From CAYFZR01 sp964347835 [NCBI: uncultured archaeon] (GTDB lineage: Archaea > CAYFZR01), in contig CAYFZR010000081.1 of NCBI GenBank assembly GCA_964347835.1, positions 1 to 7,424 of the forward strand: 7,424 nt of DNA. Direction: 5' to 3'. The notes below the pieces were generated by a model that saw nothing but the letters and a program-made list of their open reading frames with translations, ran no database searches and was not told the DNA's origin. The position numbers and the translations under genes were made by a program. Positions 1 to 5,791 of this stretch are shown one piece after another. How positions within the stretch are numbered: the first letter of the stretch is position 1; each line of letters starts with the position of its first letter.

Positions 1-39
1 TAAGAGAAGAATAATAAGTAATACGCTTGGCTTTTTCAA
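1..39 (-). CDS. Partial CDS, N-terminus of a probable secreted or membrane-anchored protein
   Basis: Only the first 13 codons are in the window. A TTG start at 39-37 gives M-K-K-P-S followed by a run of V, L and I residues, the basic-then-hydrophobic pattern of a signal peptide or N-terminal membrane anchor. A GGTGA Shine-Dalgarno-like sequence lies at 49-45, five bases before the TTG. It overlaps the stop codon of the DUF515-like gene, so the two genes are almost certainly co-transcribed and translationally coupled. The product cannot be identified from so little sequence. Given its partner, a second component of a pilus-like or envelope structure is a guess. An in-frame run of 13 sense codons is weak evidence by itself; the start signal and the hydrophobic content are what support the call. 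Confidence 0.55.
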   Translation of the reverse strand, partial: MKKPSVLLIILLL

Positions 40-48
40 TTAATTCAC

Positions 49-1368
49 CTATCCTATGATCTTTGTCTGATCTGGTATAGGACAAAGGTAGATTTTATAA
101 GAAGTTACTTGGCCTGATCTCGGTTCATTCGCCTGTAAAACGACCGGTATCGTTTCCTTGGGTATCTCTACCAAGACCATATATTGGATATTAAAGTCTC
201 CAAGTTGGGATGTGTATTCGAGATCGGTAACCGTCATTCCATAGTCACTTAGCATGCGCCTGATGTAACTTTCGCTTACCTTATTTGCTGATGCGGCCTT
301 TATTATTTCTATTAAATCTACATTGTAAGTTGTACTCGTTGATCTAGATTTCAAACCAGCGCTTCCTGTCCCTATGTAGTCCTGCCAAGGTAACGTTGTG
401 AGGGATGCAGAAGATGCTCCTGTTTGTGATATTGAAGAGGATGTTACAACACCCTTAGACTCATAACCCCCTCCCGTATCGTATTTCCTCTCTTCTTCTG
501 AGAGAGAGATTTGTCCTCGACTCCTCTCTTGGAAAATAGCAAGTATCTTTGCCTGTCTTGTTACCAATGTAGTGTTATCTATGCTCTTTCCTCTCTTAAA
601 AACATCCACGTAGTCTCCGACTGATAAGATACCAGATGCTGCATTTACTCTATCTAATACTACAGGAAACCCTAAAGTCGCATCAGGCTCGGGATATTTT
701 ATAGTTATCGCCATGAGTTGTTCTAAGGTTGCCTCTTTCACCATTGACAGTGCTCTGTCTTTATCAACCACCGAAGGTATGTTTTTCTCGATAATCTCTA
801 CCTTTCCTTTCTCATTTACAGATTCCTCAATGAGACCTTCAAGATGAATACGCCAAGCATTTAATGCAGAACCCTCTACATCTATAGCCTTTAAATCTGA
901 GATATCGCTAGCTCTATTAATTTCATCTAAAAAGCGTCTTTTATCAGGATGATAAGCGAGAGGACCTCTATATGCGTTTTCTACTAAATCTAATTTGCTA
1001 AATTTAAGTTTTTCAAAAGAGGCTGGACCTTTTACGTCTATTCCTCTAACTTCTTCTGCTGAACCTGCGTCTCTTACTTTATTTATCAATTCTGTTCGTC
1101 TAGCACTCGTTTCAATTCCTGCAAAGGATGCTTGTATCTCTTTCAATTTTTCTATCTGTGCATCCTTTAACTGCTCTCTTTTGGGTTTTATATATCCAAA
1201 GTAAGTTATACCGGTTGCTACTGCACCAATGACTACCAAAAAAACTATAGAACCGACGATCAACCTTATGTCCCAAGGTCTCTTTGGCTCCTCTGGTATG
1301 GGCTCTGCTACAGGTATTCTCGCCCTTAAATCAGTTATCTTTTCCCTTATGTCTTCTGCCCTTGCCAT
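49..1368 (-). CDS. DUF515 / CpaB-like membrane-anchored protein
   Basis: This 439-residue protein has a short charged cytoplasmic N-terminus (1-33), one strong transmembrane helix (about 34-58) and a large domain predicted outside the membrane. Residues about 230-285 read like the SAF/CpaB core of Flp-type pilus assembly proteins: a hydrophobic strand, then 'SGILSVGDYVDVF', then a strand containing 'AKILAIF'. A Ser/Thr/Gly-rich linker follows (about 297-347), then an alpha/beta C-terminal part. The overall architecture matches what I recall of the DUF515 family of methanogen archaea, whose function is not established. Start: ATG at 1368-1366, with GGAG at 1382-1379 ten bases upstream. It is divergent from cetZ and followed after nine bases by another membrane or secreted gene. 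A role in an extracellular appendage or its anchoring is inference from the CpaB resemblance. The family name is recalled, not searched. Confidence 0.7.
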   Translation of the reverse strand: MARAEDIREKITDLRARIPVAEPIPEEPKRPWDIRLIVGSIVFLVVIGAVATGITYFGYIKPKREQLKDAQIEKLKEIQASFAGIETSARRTELINKVRDAGSAEEVRGIDVKGPASFEKLKFSKLDLVENAYRGPLAYHPDKRRFLDEINRASDISDLKAIDVEGSALNAWRIHLEGLIEESVNEKGKVEIIEKNIPSVVDKDRALSMVKEATLEQLMAITIKYPEPDATLGFPVVLDRVNAASGILSVGDYVDVFKRGKSIDNTTLVTRQAKILAIFQERSRGQISLSEEERKYDTGGGYESKGVVTSSSISQTGASSASLTTLPWQDYIGTGSAGLKSRSTSTTYNVDLIEIIKAASANKVSESYIRRMLSDYGMTVTDLEYTSQLGDFNIQYMVLVEIPKETIPVVLQANEPRSGQVTSYKIYLCPIPDQTKIIG

Positions 1369-1414
1369 ACTTCATGCACTCCTAAAAAGCATGGTGTCTT
1401 TTTAGTTATGGGTG

Positions 1415-1425
1415 TTGTCAGACAT
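1415..1425. promoter_or_regulatory. Operator-like site A (degenerate palindrome) facing the DUF515 gene
   Basis: The sequence TTGTC-A-GACAT has a perfect 9-bp core TGTC-A-GACA (1416-1424), the same half-sites as the two full palindromes at 1466-1478 and 5326-5338. It lies 46 bases before the DUF515 start, the same distance that site B keeps from the cetZ start, and its centre is 52 bp from that of site B, about five helical turns. On the minus strand a TATA-like ATAAATAT (1431-1424) overlaps it, while a weaker TATA-like stretch follows it. Whether the site would activate or repress is therefore open. Confidence 0.5.
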
Positions 1426-1464
1426 ATTTATGGTTTTTGATAAATTTCTTGATTTAAGGGCTAA

Positions 1465-1478
1465 TTTTGTCTGACAAA
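1465..1478. promoter_or_regulatory. Operator-like palindrome, site B, upstream of cetZ
   Basis: A 13-bp perfect inverted repeat, TTTGTC-T-GACAAA (1466-1478), is preceded by a T that is also shared with site C, giving 14 identical bases (compare 5325-5338). It ends three bases before the probable TATA element of cetZ. A factor bound here would touch the BRE/TATA region, which fits either recruitment of TBP/TFB or their exclusion. A dimeric regulator is expected from the two-fold symmetry; its identity is unknown. Confidence 0.65.
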
Positions 1479-1481
1479 CAA

Positions 1482-1489
1482 TTTTATAC
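1482..1489 (+). promoter_or_regulatory. Probable TATA box of the cetZ operon
   Basis: TTTTATAC lies directly downstream of palindrome B. Transcription starting about 25 bases after it would begin near 1510 and give a short leader carrying GGAGGT at 1513-1518, six bases before the TTG start at 1525. The A-run at 1490-1498 lies between the box and the expected start. Confidence 0.5.
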
Positions 1490-1524
1490 AAAAAAAAAGA
1501 CATTACCAGACTGGAGGTATTGTA

Positions 1525-2604
1525 TTGAAAATTGTGGTGGTTGGGGTAGGTCATTGTGGTACTAAGATTGCGGACGTGTTTTGTAGTAGCGGTTACAGTT
1601 CCCTCGCTATTAATACGGCTAGACAAGATCTATCTTGGCTAAATTTCATCCCTACGGAAAATAGGATCTTAATAGGTAAATCAATAACGAAAGGCAGAGG
1701 AGTAGGCGCAAATCCGCTAAAAGGCAGAGACTCGGCGAACGCTGATATCCAGGACGTCTATAAAAAGGTAAAAGAGGTCGGATCTCAAGATATTGACATA
1801 TACTTCGTATCTGCGGGATTAGGAGGGGGTACAGGCTCTGGAGGAGCCCCAATCGTAGCTCAAAAAATAAAAGAAGAATTTCCTGAGAGTTTGGTAGTGG
1901 GAATTGGCGTCCTCCCCCTAGCAATAGAGGGAGATCAAGCTATAATAAACTCAGCAATAGGTTTATCTGGAATGAACAAGGCAGTAGATGCATTAATTTT
2001 GATAGATAATGAGAAGTTGAGATCGACTGATGAAGATATATCGACTGCATATGAAAACATAAATAAAACCATTGTTAATAGGATAAATACTTTAGTGAAG
2101 TTTACATCAATGTCAGGAGAGCAGATAATAGACGGAAACGATGTAAAAGCCACGTTAAGTGGGTTCGGTGGCATAGCAACAATCGGTTATGTTAATGAAC
2201 CATTAAACAACGTAAAATCCATAACTCCACTAATAGAAAAAGCAATAAAGCCTGATGAAGGCTTATATCTAGACATAGACGTTAAGACTGCCTTGAAGGC
2301 AATAGTGGCCATAAGCGGTCCTATGAAGTGTCTTGTGGCAAGTGAGATTTTTGAAGCATTAGACTTTCTAAGGAAAACGATGAAAGGCCATCAAGTATTC
2401 AGGGGGATTTATCCAAAGCCAAACGCCAATCACGTTGAGGTACTTGCTCTTCTAAGTGGTGTTTATAGATCTCCAAGAATCGACGAGATCATAATGTTTG
2501 CAAAAAATGCTGCTGTCAATCTAAAAGCTGCTGTCATTGAAGCGGAACAAAGTTTGTATGATCTATTGAAGGATGGAGAAGAGTTAGAATCTTTCTATGC
2601 GTGA
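1525..2604 (+). CDS. cetZ: CetZ-family tubulin/FtsZ-superfamily GTPase
   Basis: This 359-residue protein is a cytoskeletal GTPase that should polymerise on GTP binding. Visible motifs are the N-terminal nucleotide-binding turn G7-V-G-H-C-G12, 'INTARQDL' at 29-36, 'GRGVGANPLKGRD' at 57-69 and the tubulin signature G100-G-G-T-G-S-G106 in 'AGLGGGTGSGGAP'. The T7-loop region 'IIDGNDVKATLSGFGG' (201-216) keeps two acidic residues (D203, D206) but lacks the Asn of the FtsZ NxDxxD motif. The 'NTA', 'ENRxLIG', 'GVLP' and 'TIGY' pieces resemble haloarchaeal CetZ more than FtsZ. Known CetZ proteins influence cell shape and motility rather than division. Start: TTG with GGAGGT six bases upstream. Length is normal for CetZ. 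It overlaps the next gene by 8 bp and carries operator-like site B in its promoter. A divergent FtsZ paralogue is the alternative. Confidence 0.85.
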   Translation: MKIVVVGVGHCGTKIADVFCSSGYSSLAINTARQDLSWLNFIPTENRILIGKSITKGRGVGANPLKGRDSANADIQDVYKKVKEVGSQDIDIYFVSAGLGGGTGSGGAPIVAQKIKEEFPESLVVGIGVLPLAIEGDQAIINSAIGLSGMNKAVDALILIDNEKLRSTDEDISTAYENINKTIVNRINTLVKFTSMSGEQIIDGNDVKATLSGFGGIATIGYVNEPLNNVKSITPLIEKAIKPDEGLYLDIDVKTALKAIVAISGPMKCLVASEIFEALDFLRKTMKGHQVFRGIYPKPNANHVEVLALLSGVYRSPRIDEIIMFAKNAAVNLKAAVIEAEQSLYDLLKDGEELESFYA

Positions 2605-3463
2605 TTTTATGTTCGGTAGAAAAAAAGAGTTGGAAGAACTTAGAGAAAAATTAGAAGAACTTGAAAAGAAGAAAAATGATTTACAAGAGGAATTGGACCA
2701 AGTATACAAAACTGTAGGCGACTTACAAAAGGAGAAGGTACAACTCCAGAATAGATTGAATGATTTTGAGAAAGAAGACTTAATGTTAAAAGAGAAGGTC
2801 TCCATCTACGAGGAAAAGATCGAAAAAATGTTATCTTCATACGAAGAAAAGGTCGAAAAACTCATAGAAGGCGTTAAAATAAGAGATGAATTATTAAACC
2901 TCAAAGAATTAAATAAGAAATTAGAAGAAGAAGTTTCTTCCTTGAAAAGTAGAATTGAAGAAGCAGAAATTACAAACCAAGAACTACAAACAGAAAAACT
3001 AAGAATGGAAAACGAACTTACTGAGGTTAAGGATCGCACCAGTGTATACATAATGAAAGAAGTAGATAAGATAGAAAATGAATATAGAACCAAACTAGAG
3101 CAATTGGAAAAAAGGTACGATAGATTATTAGAAGAGCTCAAAAATGAGCTCGGAAAAAAGGATGCAGAAATTTACAAAAGTTTTAAAGAGGGAGAGATTT
3201 CAGCAAAAGAAAAATTCAAGACTTTTATCGCTCTCTCTGATACCCAAAAAAGGATGATACGTGCCTTATTTGAATACGAGTCTCTAGATATGAATAAGAT
3301 CAGTGAAAAGGCTTTATTGAGCAAAAGCGATTTGAAATACGATTTAGACGCGTTAATATCGAAAGACTTCATCGAAAAAGATAACTCTGAGGCAGAAATG
3401 TACAAAATCAAGAAAGACTACATATCAATAATAAATGAGTTCGTGAGAGAAGGCGTCCTCTAA
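2597..3463 (+). CDS. Long coiled-coil protein with C-terminal winged-helix domain, CetZ-linked
   Basis: I do not recognise a named family. Residues about 8-195 are Glu/Lys/Leu-rich with almost no Pro or Gly, the pattern of a long coiled coil. Inside it an 11-residue unit is repeated back to back (YEEKIEKMLSS at 71-81, YEEKVEKLIEG at 82-92). Residues about 212-285 look like a winged helix-turn-helix: 'LSDTQKRMIRALFEYESL', a second helix, 'LSKSDLKYDLDALISKDFI' as the recognition-helix region, then a wing. The gene begins 8 bp inside cetZ, so the two are translationally coupled. ATG at 2597 is the longest start and ATG at 2609 (M-F-G-R-K-K) is a credible shorter one; neither has an ideal Shine-Dalgarno. 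Roles to consider are an adaptor tethering CetZ to DNA or another partner, or the dimeric regulator that reads the palindromes near these genes. Both are inference. Confidence 0.75.
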   Translation: MRDFMFGRKKELEELREKLEELEKKKNDLQEELDQVYKTVGDLQKEKVQLQNRLNDFEKEDLMLKEKVSIYEEKIEKMLSSYEEKVEKLIEGVKIRDELLNLKELNKKLEEEVSSLKSRIEEAEITNQELQTEKLRMENELTEVKDRTSVYIMKEVDKIENEYRTKLEQLEKRYDRLLEELKNELGKKDAEIYKSFKEGEISAKEKFKTFIALSDTQKRMIRALFEYESLDMNKISEKALLSKSDLKYDLDALISKDFIEKDNSEAEMYKIKKDYISIINEFVREGVL

Positions 3464-3494
3464 AAATTATATAACAATCAAACATCTTTTAGGG

Positions 3495-5249
3495 TTATTT
3501 TACCACAATAGCCCTGTAATCCTTATCTATTTTCTCATATTCCAGCCCTCTGTAATCCTTGTGTGACAATATCAATATAAATTCTCTTGGATTTATGTTC
3601 GTTTCTTTTATCATTTTTATTAGATAATCTAATATTTCTTGATTCAATCTTCTGTATCGATTAGAGATGCCTCTGTTTAAATCTAAATATAGAAAAGATC
3701 CTAAAAAGGTAATCGAAACCAAAAACAATAATGCTGATAGATACGGATCCATTGAGAAAATTATTAGGGCGATAAGTAGAGAAGCAGATATTCCTAAAGT
3801 TATATACCATTTATAATCCTTTAACGACAATTTTTCAATCTTTTCAATTTCTGTTTGCCACTTCTGAAATGCATACAGATCAAATTCCTTAAGGGGTAAG
3901 CATGGCTTGAATTTCTTCTCTCTTTCCTTTAATACCTCCTCGTACTCCTTACTAATCTTGTAATCTCTTTTAATAACATTTCTGTATTTGTCTATTAATT
4001 CTACTAGATTTTTTAGGTCTATGACAATTTCTTTAACGAATACGCGATCTACTCCCCTATCAATTCCCCCCATTTCATCCAAAAACTCCAATCCATTATT
4101 CTGTCTTATTGTTGAAAAATCTTCTGAGACGCTTTTACCTTCTTCGTGGGGAATCTTTAGATCTGGAGGTTCTGTTTCGAATAAATCTTCTTTTATACCC
4201 ATTAATTTGAGAACGTCTTCTTTTTTATCCATATCTGATGAAGTATCTTCTATGATTTCTTTTTCAATTTCAAAAACCGAATAGGGTATCTTTTCTTCTT
4301 TTTTTTCCTCGGGTTCCAAAATCTTTAATGAAATGTCTTTCATAAACTCTTTTTCAACTTCAAATACTGAGTAATAAATAGTTTTTTCCTCGGGTTCCAA
4401 AATCTTTAATGAAATGTCTTTCATAAACTCTTTTTCAACGTTTATATCTGAGGGAGGCATTTCTTCAAGAATTTTGGATGATATATTCTCTATGGATTTT
4501 TTGCTCTTTTCTTTCGCTTTTTTTAGTTCTTCGATTACTATTCCAATTTTGGATGGGGATTGGTCATTTATCCTCCTCGCTATACTTTCAAAACTTTCCG
4601 TCACTTTATCGTTCAAAAATAATGAGCTAATCGGTTTTTCTAAAGCCACAGCATGTTTCATTAGAATTTCTTCTGGTATCCATCCTAAAACCTCAGATTC
4701 GAAGGCAGATTCGATTTCCGGCTGAGATACTTCTCCCAGCGACCTAATTGCCCTGTTAACTATAACACCAGAAAATTCCATGCCATAACTATCTGCTACC
4801 GCTTTCGTCTTTAGACCGTCTGATATTGCTGAGGTTTCGGGGATTGTTACTATTATAAACTCAAATCCCTTAAAGAATAAGGAGGAAGCATCTTTTCCCG
4901 AGGGAGCATCTATTAAAACATAATCAAATCCTTTACATGATTTCTCTATTACCTCTAGGATTTTTTCTCCTAGTAGACAATCCCAGTCTAATGTAAAACC
5001 AGCAGGAAGTATTTTTACACCGAATGCCCCATCATAAATTGCTAAATTAGGATCCTTTCCATCTATAACATCTAAAAGATTATGAGGAGTGTTTCTCAAT
5101 CCAAATAAAATGTCTAAGTTAGCCATTGCCCAATCTGCATCTATTATAAGGACTTTTTTTTTGAGTTTCGCCAGCGAAATCGCTACATTAGCAGCGACTG
5201 TGGTCTTCCCCACTCCTCCCTTTCCAGAAAGGAACATTATAATCCTCAT
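3495..5249 (-). CDS. MinD/ParA-type ATPase with long linker, two TM helices and novel C-terminal domain
   Basis: Residues 1 to about 235 form a MinD-like ATPase: deviant Walker A 'SGKGGVGKTT' (8-17) with signature Lys10 and Lys15, 'VLIIDADW' (33-40), Walker B 'YVLIDAPSG' (110-118), and later 'VIVNRA' (162-167). The usual MinD family is about 240-270 residues; this protein has 584. A charged linker (about 236-400) carries tandem 27-residue repeats. Two membrane helices (about 482-499 and 503-522) follow, then a roughly 60-residue tail with 'NPREFILILSHKDYRGLE' (553-570) that I do not recognise. MinD and ParA proteins place other structures by nucleotide-dependent dimerisation; here membrane attachment would be permanent rather than through an amphipathic helix. 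Start: ATG at 5249-5247, with a weak GGGGAT upstream. It converges on the cetZ pair with 31 bp between them, and its upstream region carries palindrome C. Confidence 0.85.
   Translation of the reverse strand: MRIIMFLSGKGGVGKTTVAANVAISLAKLKKKVLIIDADWAMANLDILFGLRNTPHNLLDVIDGKDPNLAIYDGAFGVKILPAGFTLDWDCLLGEKILEVIEKSCKGFDYVLIDAPSGKDASSLFFKGFEFIIVTIPETSAISDGLKTKAVADSYGMEFSGVIVNRAIRSLGEVSQPEIESAFESEVLGWIPEEILMKHAVALEKPISSLFLNDKVTESFESIARRINDQSPSKIGIVIEELKKAKEKSKKSIENISSKILEEMPPSDINVEKEFMKDISLKILEPEEKTIYYSVFEVEKEFMKDISLKILEPEEKKEEKIPYSVFEIEKEIIEDTSSDMDKKEDVLKLMGIKEDLFETEPPDLKIPHEEGKSVSEDFSTIRQNNGLEFLDEMGGIDRGVDRVFVKEIVIDLKNLVELIDKYRNVIKRDYKISKEYEEVLKEREKKFKPCLPLKEFDLYAFQKWQTEIEKIEKLSLKDYKWYITLGISASLLIALIIFSMDPYLSALLFLVSITFLGSFLYLDLNRGISNRYRRLNQEILDYLIKMIKETNINPREFILILSHKDYRGLEYEKIDKDYRAIVVK
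4301..4439 (-). repeat. Exact 58-bp direct repeat, 81-bp period, inside the MinD-like gene
   Basis: Bases 4301-4358 and 4382-4439 are identical over 58 bp. The 81-bp offset keeps the reading frame and duplicates a 27-residue unit (protein units begin near residues 271 and 298, core EKEFMKDISLKILEPEEK). A third, diverged unit follows at about residues 328-340 (nt about 4230-4270, EKEIIEDTSSDM). Perfect DNA identity over 58 bp suggests a recent duplication or gene conversion in a linker that tolerates length change. Confidence 0.9.
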
Positions 5250-5324
5250 GTAATCCCCTACAAGTTACCACAGAATACAATAAATTAATTAGTTACTCCT
5301 ACTAAAATATTTTTGGTAAATCCG

Positions 5325-5338
5325 TTTTGTCTGACAAA
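5325..5338. promoter_or_regulatory. Operator-like palindrome, site C, upstream of the MinD-like gene
   Basis: Fourteen bases are identical to 1465-1478 and include the same 13-bp perfect inverted repeat TTTGTC-T-GACAAA (5326-5338). The site lies 76 bases before the ATG of the minus-strand MinD-like gene. On that strand AAAAATATTT (about 5315-5306) follows it as a possible TATA element, and CTTAAATATAAA (5365-5354) precedes it as an alternative. In the second case the palindrome would sit near the transcription start, a repressor position. It could also affect plus-strand transcription toward the tRNA. Confidence 0.65.
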
Positions 5339-5353
5339 TTAGATTTAAAAAAA

Positions 5354-5363
5354 TTTATATTTA
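5354..5363. promoter_or_regulatory. AT-rich TATA-like element between the MinD-like gene and tRNA-Pro
   Basis: TTTATATTTA preceded by an A-run is the strongest TATA-like sequence in this intergenic region and reads acceptably in both directions. On the plus strand it would start transcription near 5385, about 40 bases before the tRNA. A weaker GATTAATATT at 5401-5410 is rather close for the tRNA. Direction and target are not settled. Confidence 0.35.
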
Positions 5364-5423
5364 AGTCAAAATGATAGAGATTTTAAGCAGCCGAGATTAA
5401 GATTAATATTGTTATCACGTCAT

Positions 5424-5498
5424 GGGGCCGTAGGGTAGATTGGTCAATCCTTCGGGCTTAGGGAGTCCGAGACTCGAGTTCAAATCTCGGCGGCCCCA
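5424..5498 (+). tRNA. tRNA-Pro-like gene, apparent anticodon AGG
   Basis: This is a 75-base cloverleaf. The acceptor stem GGGGCCG/CGGCCCC (5424-5430/5491-5497) is perfect, with discriminator A at 5498. The D arm is GGGT/ATCC, the anticodon stem CGGGC/GTCCG (5453-5457/5465-5469) has one G-U pair, and the loop is TTAGGGA. A short variable loop AGAC and a T arm TCGAG-TTCAAAT-CTCGG complete it. Two bases, not one, separate the D and anticodon stems. U33 and a seven-base loop put the anticodon at 5460-5462, A-G-G. G35, G36, G37 and A73 fit proline, and the short variable loop argues against leucine. A34 is not expected in archaea. CCA is not encoded and there is no intron. It may be mis-sequenced, decayed, or unusual. 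Confidence 0.85.
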
Positions 5499-5499
5499 C

Positions 5500-5650
5500 T
5501 CGACCTTCTAAAAGGTCGATCATTAGGTAGAATTGCTTCGCAATTCAACATCTCAACTAGAACTCCTCGAAAAAACAAAGCAAAATGTATGGGAGTTGTT
5601 CTACCTTCGAAGGAGGTAGTTCCTTTGATCAACCTTTGATAAAGGTTGAT
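5500..5650. repeat. Cluster of related hairpins in the tRNA-Pro/ssb intergenic region
   Basis: The stretch 5499-5791 has no convincing gene. It holds four stem-loops: H1 5500-5519 (8-bp stem TCGACCTT/AAGGTCGA), H-b 5530-5546 (7-bp GAATTGC/GCAATTC, three-base loop), H2 5600-5619 (CTACC/GGTAG around CTTCGAAGG) and H3 5628-5650 (10-bp ATCAACCTTT/AAAGGTTGAT). H1, H2 and H3 share the left arm TC-N-ACCTT, and N changes together with its partner base (G-C, T-A, A-T). H1 starts two bases after the tRNA. They could be a processed or structured RNA, small mobile palindromes, or tRNA 3'-trailer signals. No function is assigned. Confidence 0.55.
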
Positions 5651-5697
5651 TTGGTAAATATTCTTGGCAATCATCCTTTCATCATCATACTGTAGCA

Positions 5698-5705
5698 TTT
5701 AAATA
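5698..5705 (+). promoter_or_regulatory. Probable TATA box of ssb
   Basis: TTTAAATA lies 87 bases before the chosen ssb start. Initiation about 25 bases downstream, near 5730, would give a leader of about 60 bases. That leader contains the A7-hairpin-T8 element at 5734-5764. A secondary candidate, ATAAAAAAAT at 5732-5741, would give a shorter leader and avoid transcribing most of that element. Confidence 0.45.
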
Positions 5706-5733
5706 CTTGTTAAGACTCCTCTAACGAAAGCAT

Positions 5734-5764
5734 AAAAAAATCTCTTCTAGAGACTATTTTTTTT
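5734..5764. terminator. Terminator-like A7-hairpin-T8 element
   Basis: A run of seven A (5734-5740), a short stem TCTCT/AGAGA (5741-5745/5749-5753) with a three-base loop, and a run of eight T (5757-5764) form a terminator-like signal in the plus direction; the minus strand also ends in a T-run. Archaeal RNA polymerase can stop at oligo-T alone, so this may end transcripts coming from tRNA-Pro. Its place between the ssb TATA box and start codon also allows leader attenuation. Confidence 0.45.
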
Positions 5765-5791
5765 GTGTTTTAAGAAGTGGAGTGTAAAAAA

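Noticed and set aside
62-71. Further copy of the operator motif (TTTGTCTGAT)
   Set aside because: Only the left half and centre match, the right half is absent, and it lies inside the DUF515 coding region.
1402-1626. 74-codon minus-strand frame across the cetZ promoter
   Set aside because: It spans the divergent regulatory region and the cetZ start and has no ribosome site or recognisable protein.
5480-5698. 72-codon minus-strand frame across the hairpin region
   Set aside because: It overlaps the 3' end of tRNA-Pro and reads through several perfect hairpins. It has no family resemblance and no Shine-Dalgarno at its start.
5640-5700. Possible C/D-box sRNA on the minus strand (ATGATGATGA motif)
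   Set aside because: A C-box-like sequence is present, but I could not find a matching D box (CTGA) at the right distance or terminal pairing.
5777-5791. Longer ssb starting at GTG 5777
   Set aside because: That start overlaps the GGAG that serves the ATG at 5792, has no Shine-Dalgarno of its own, and adds residues not seen in the family.
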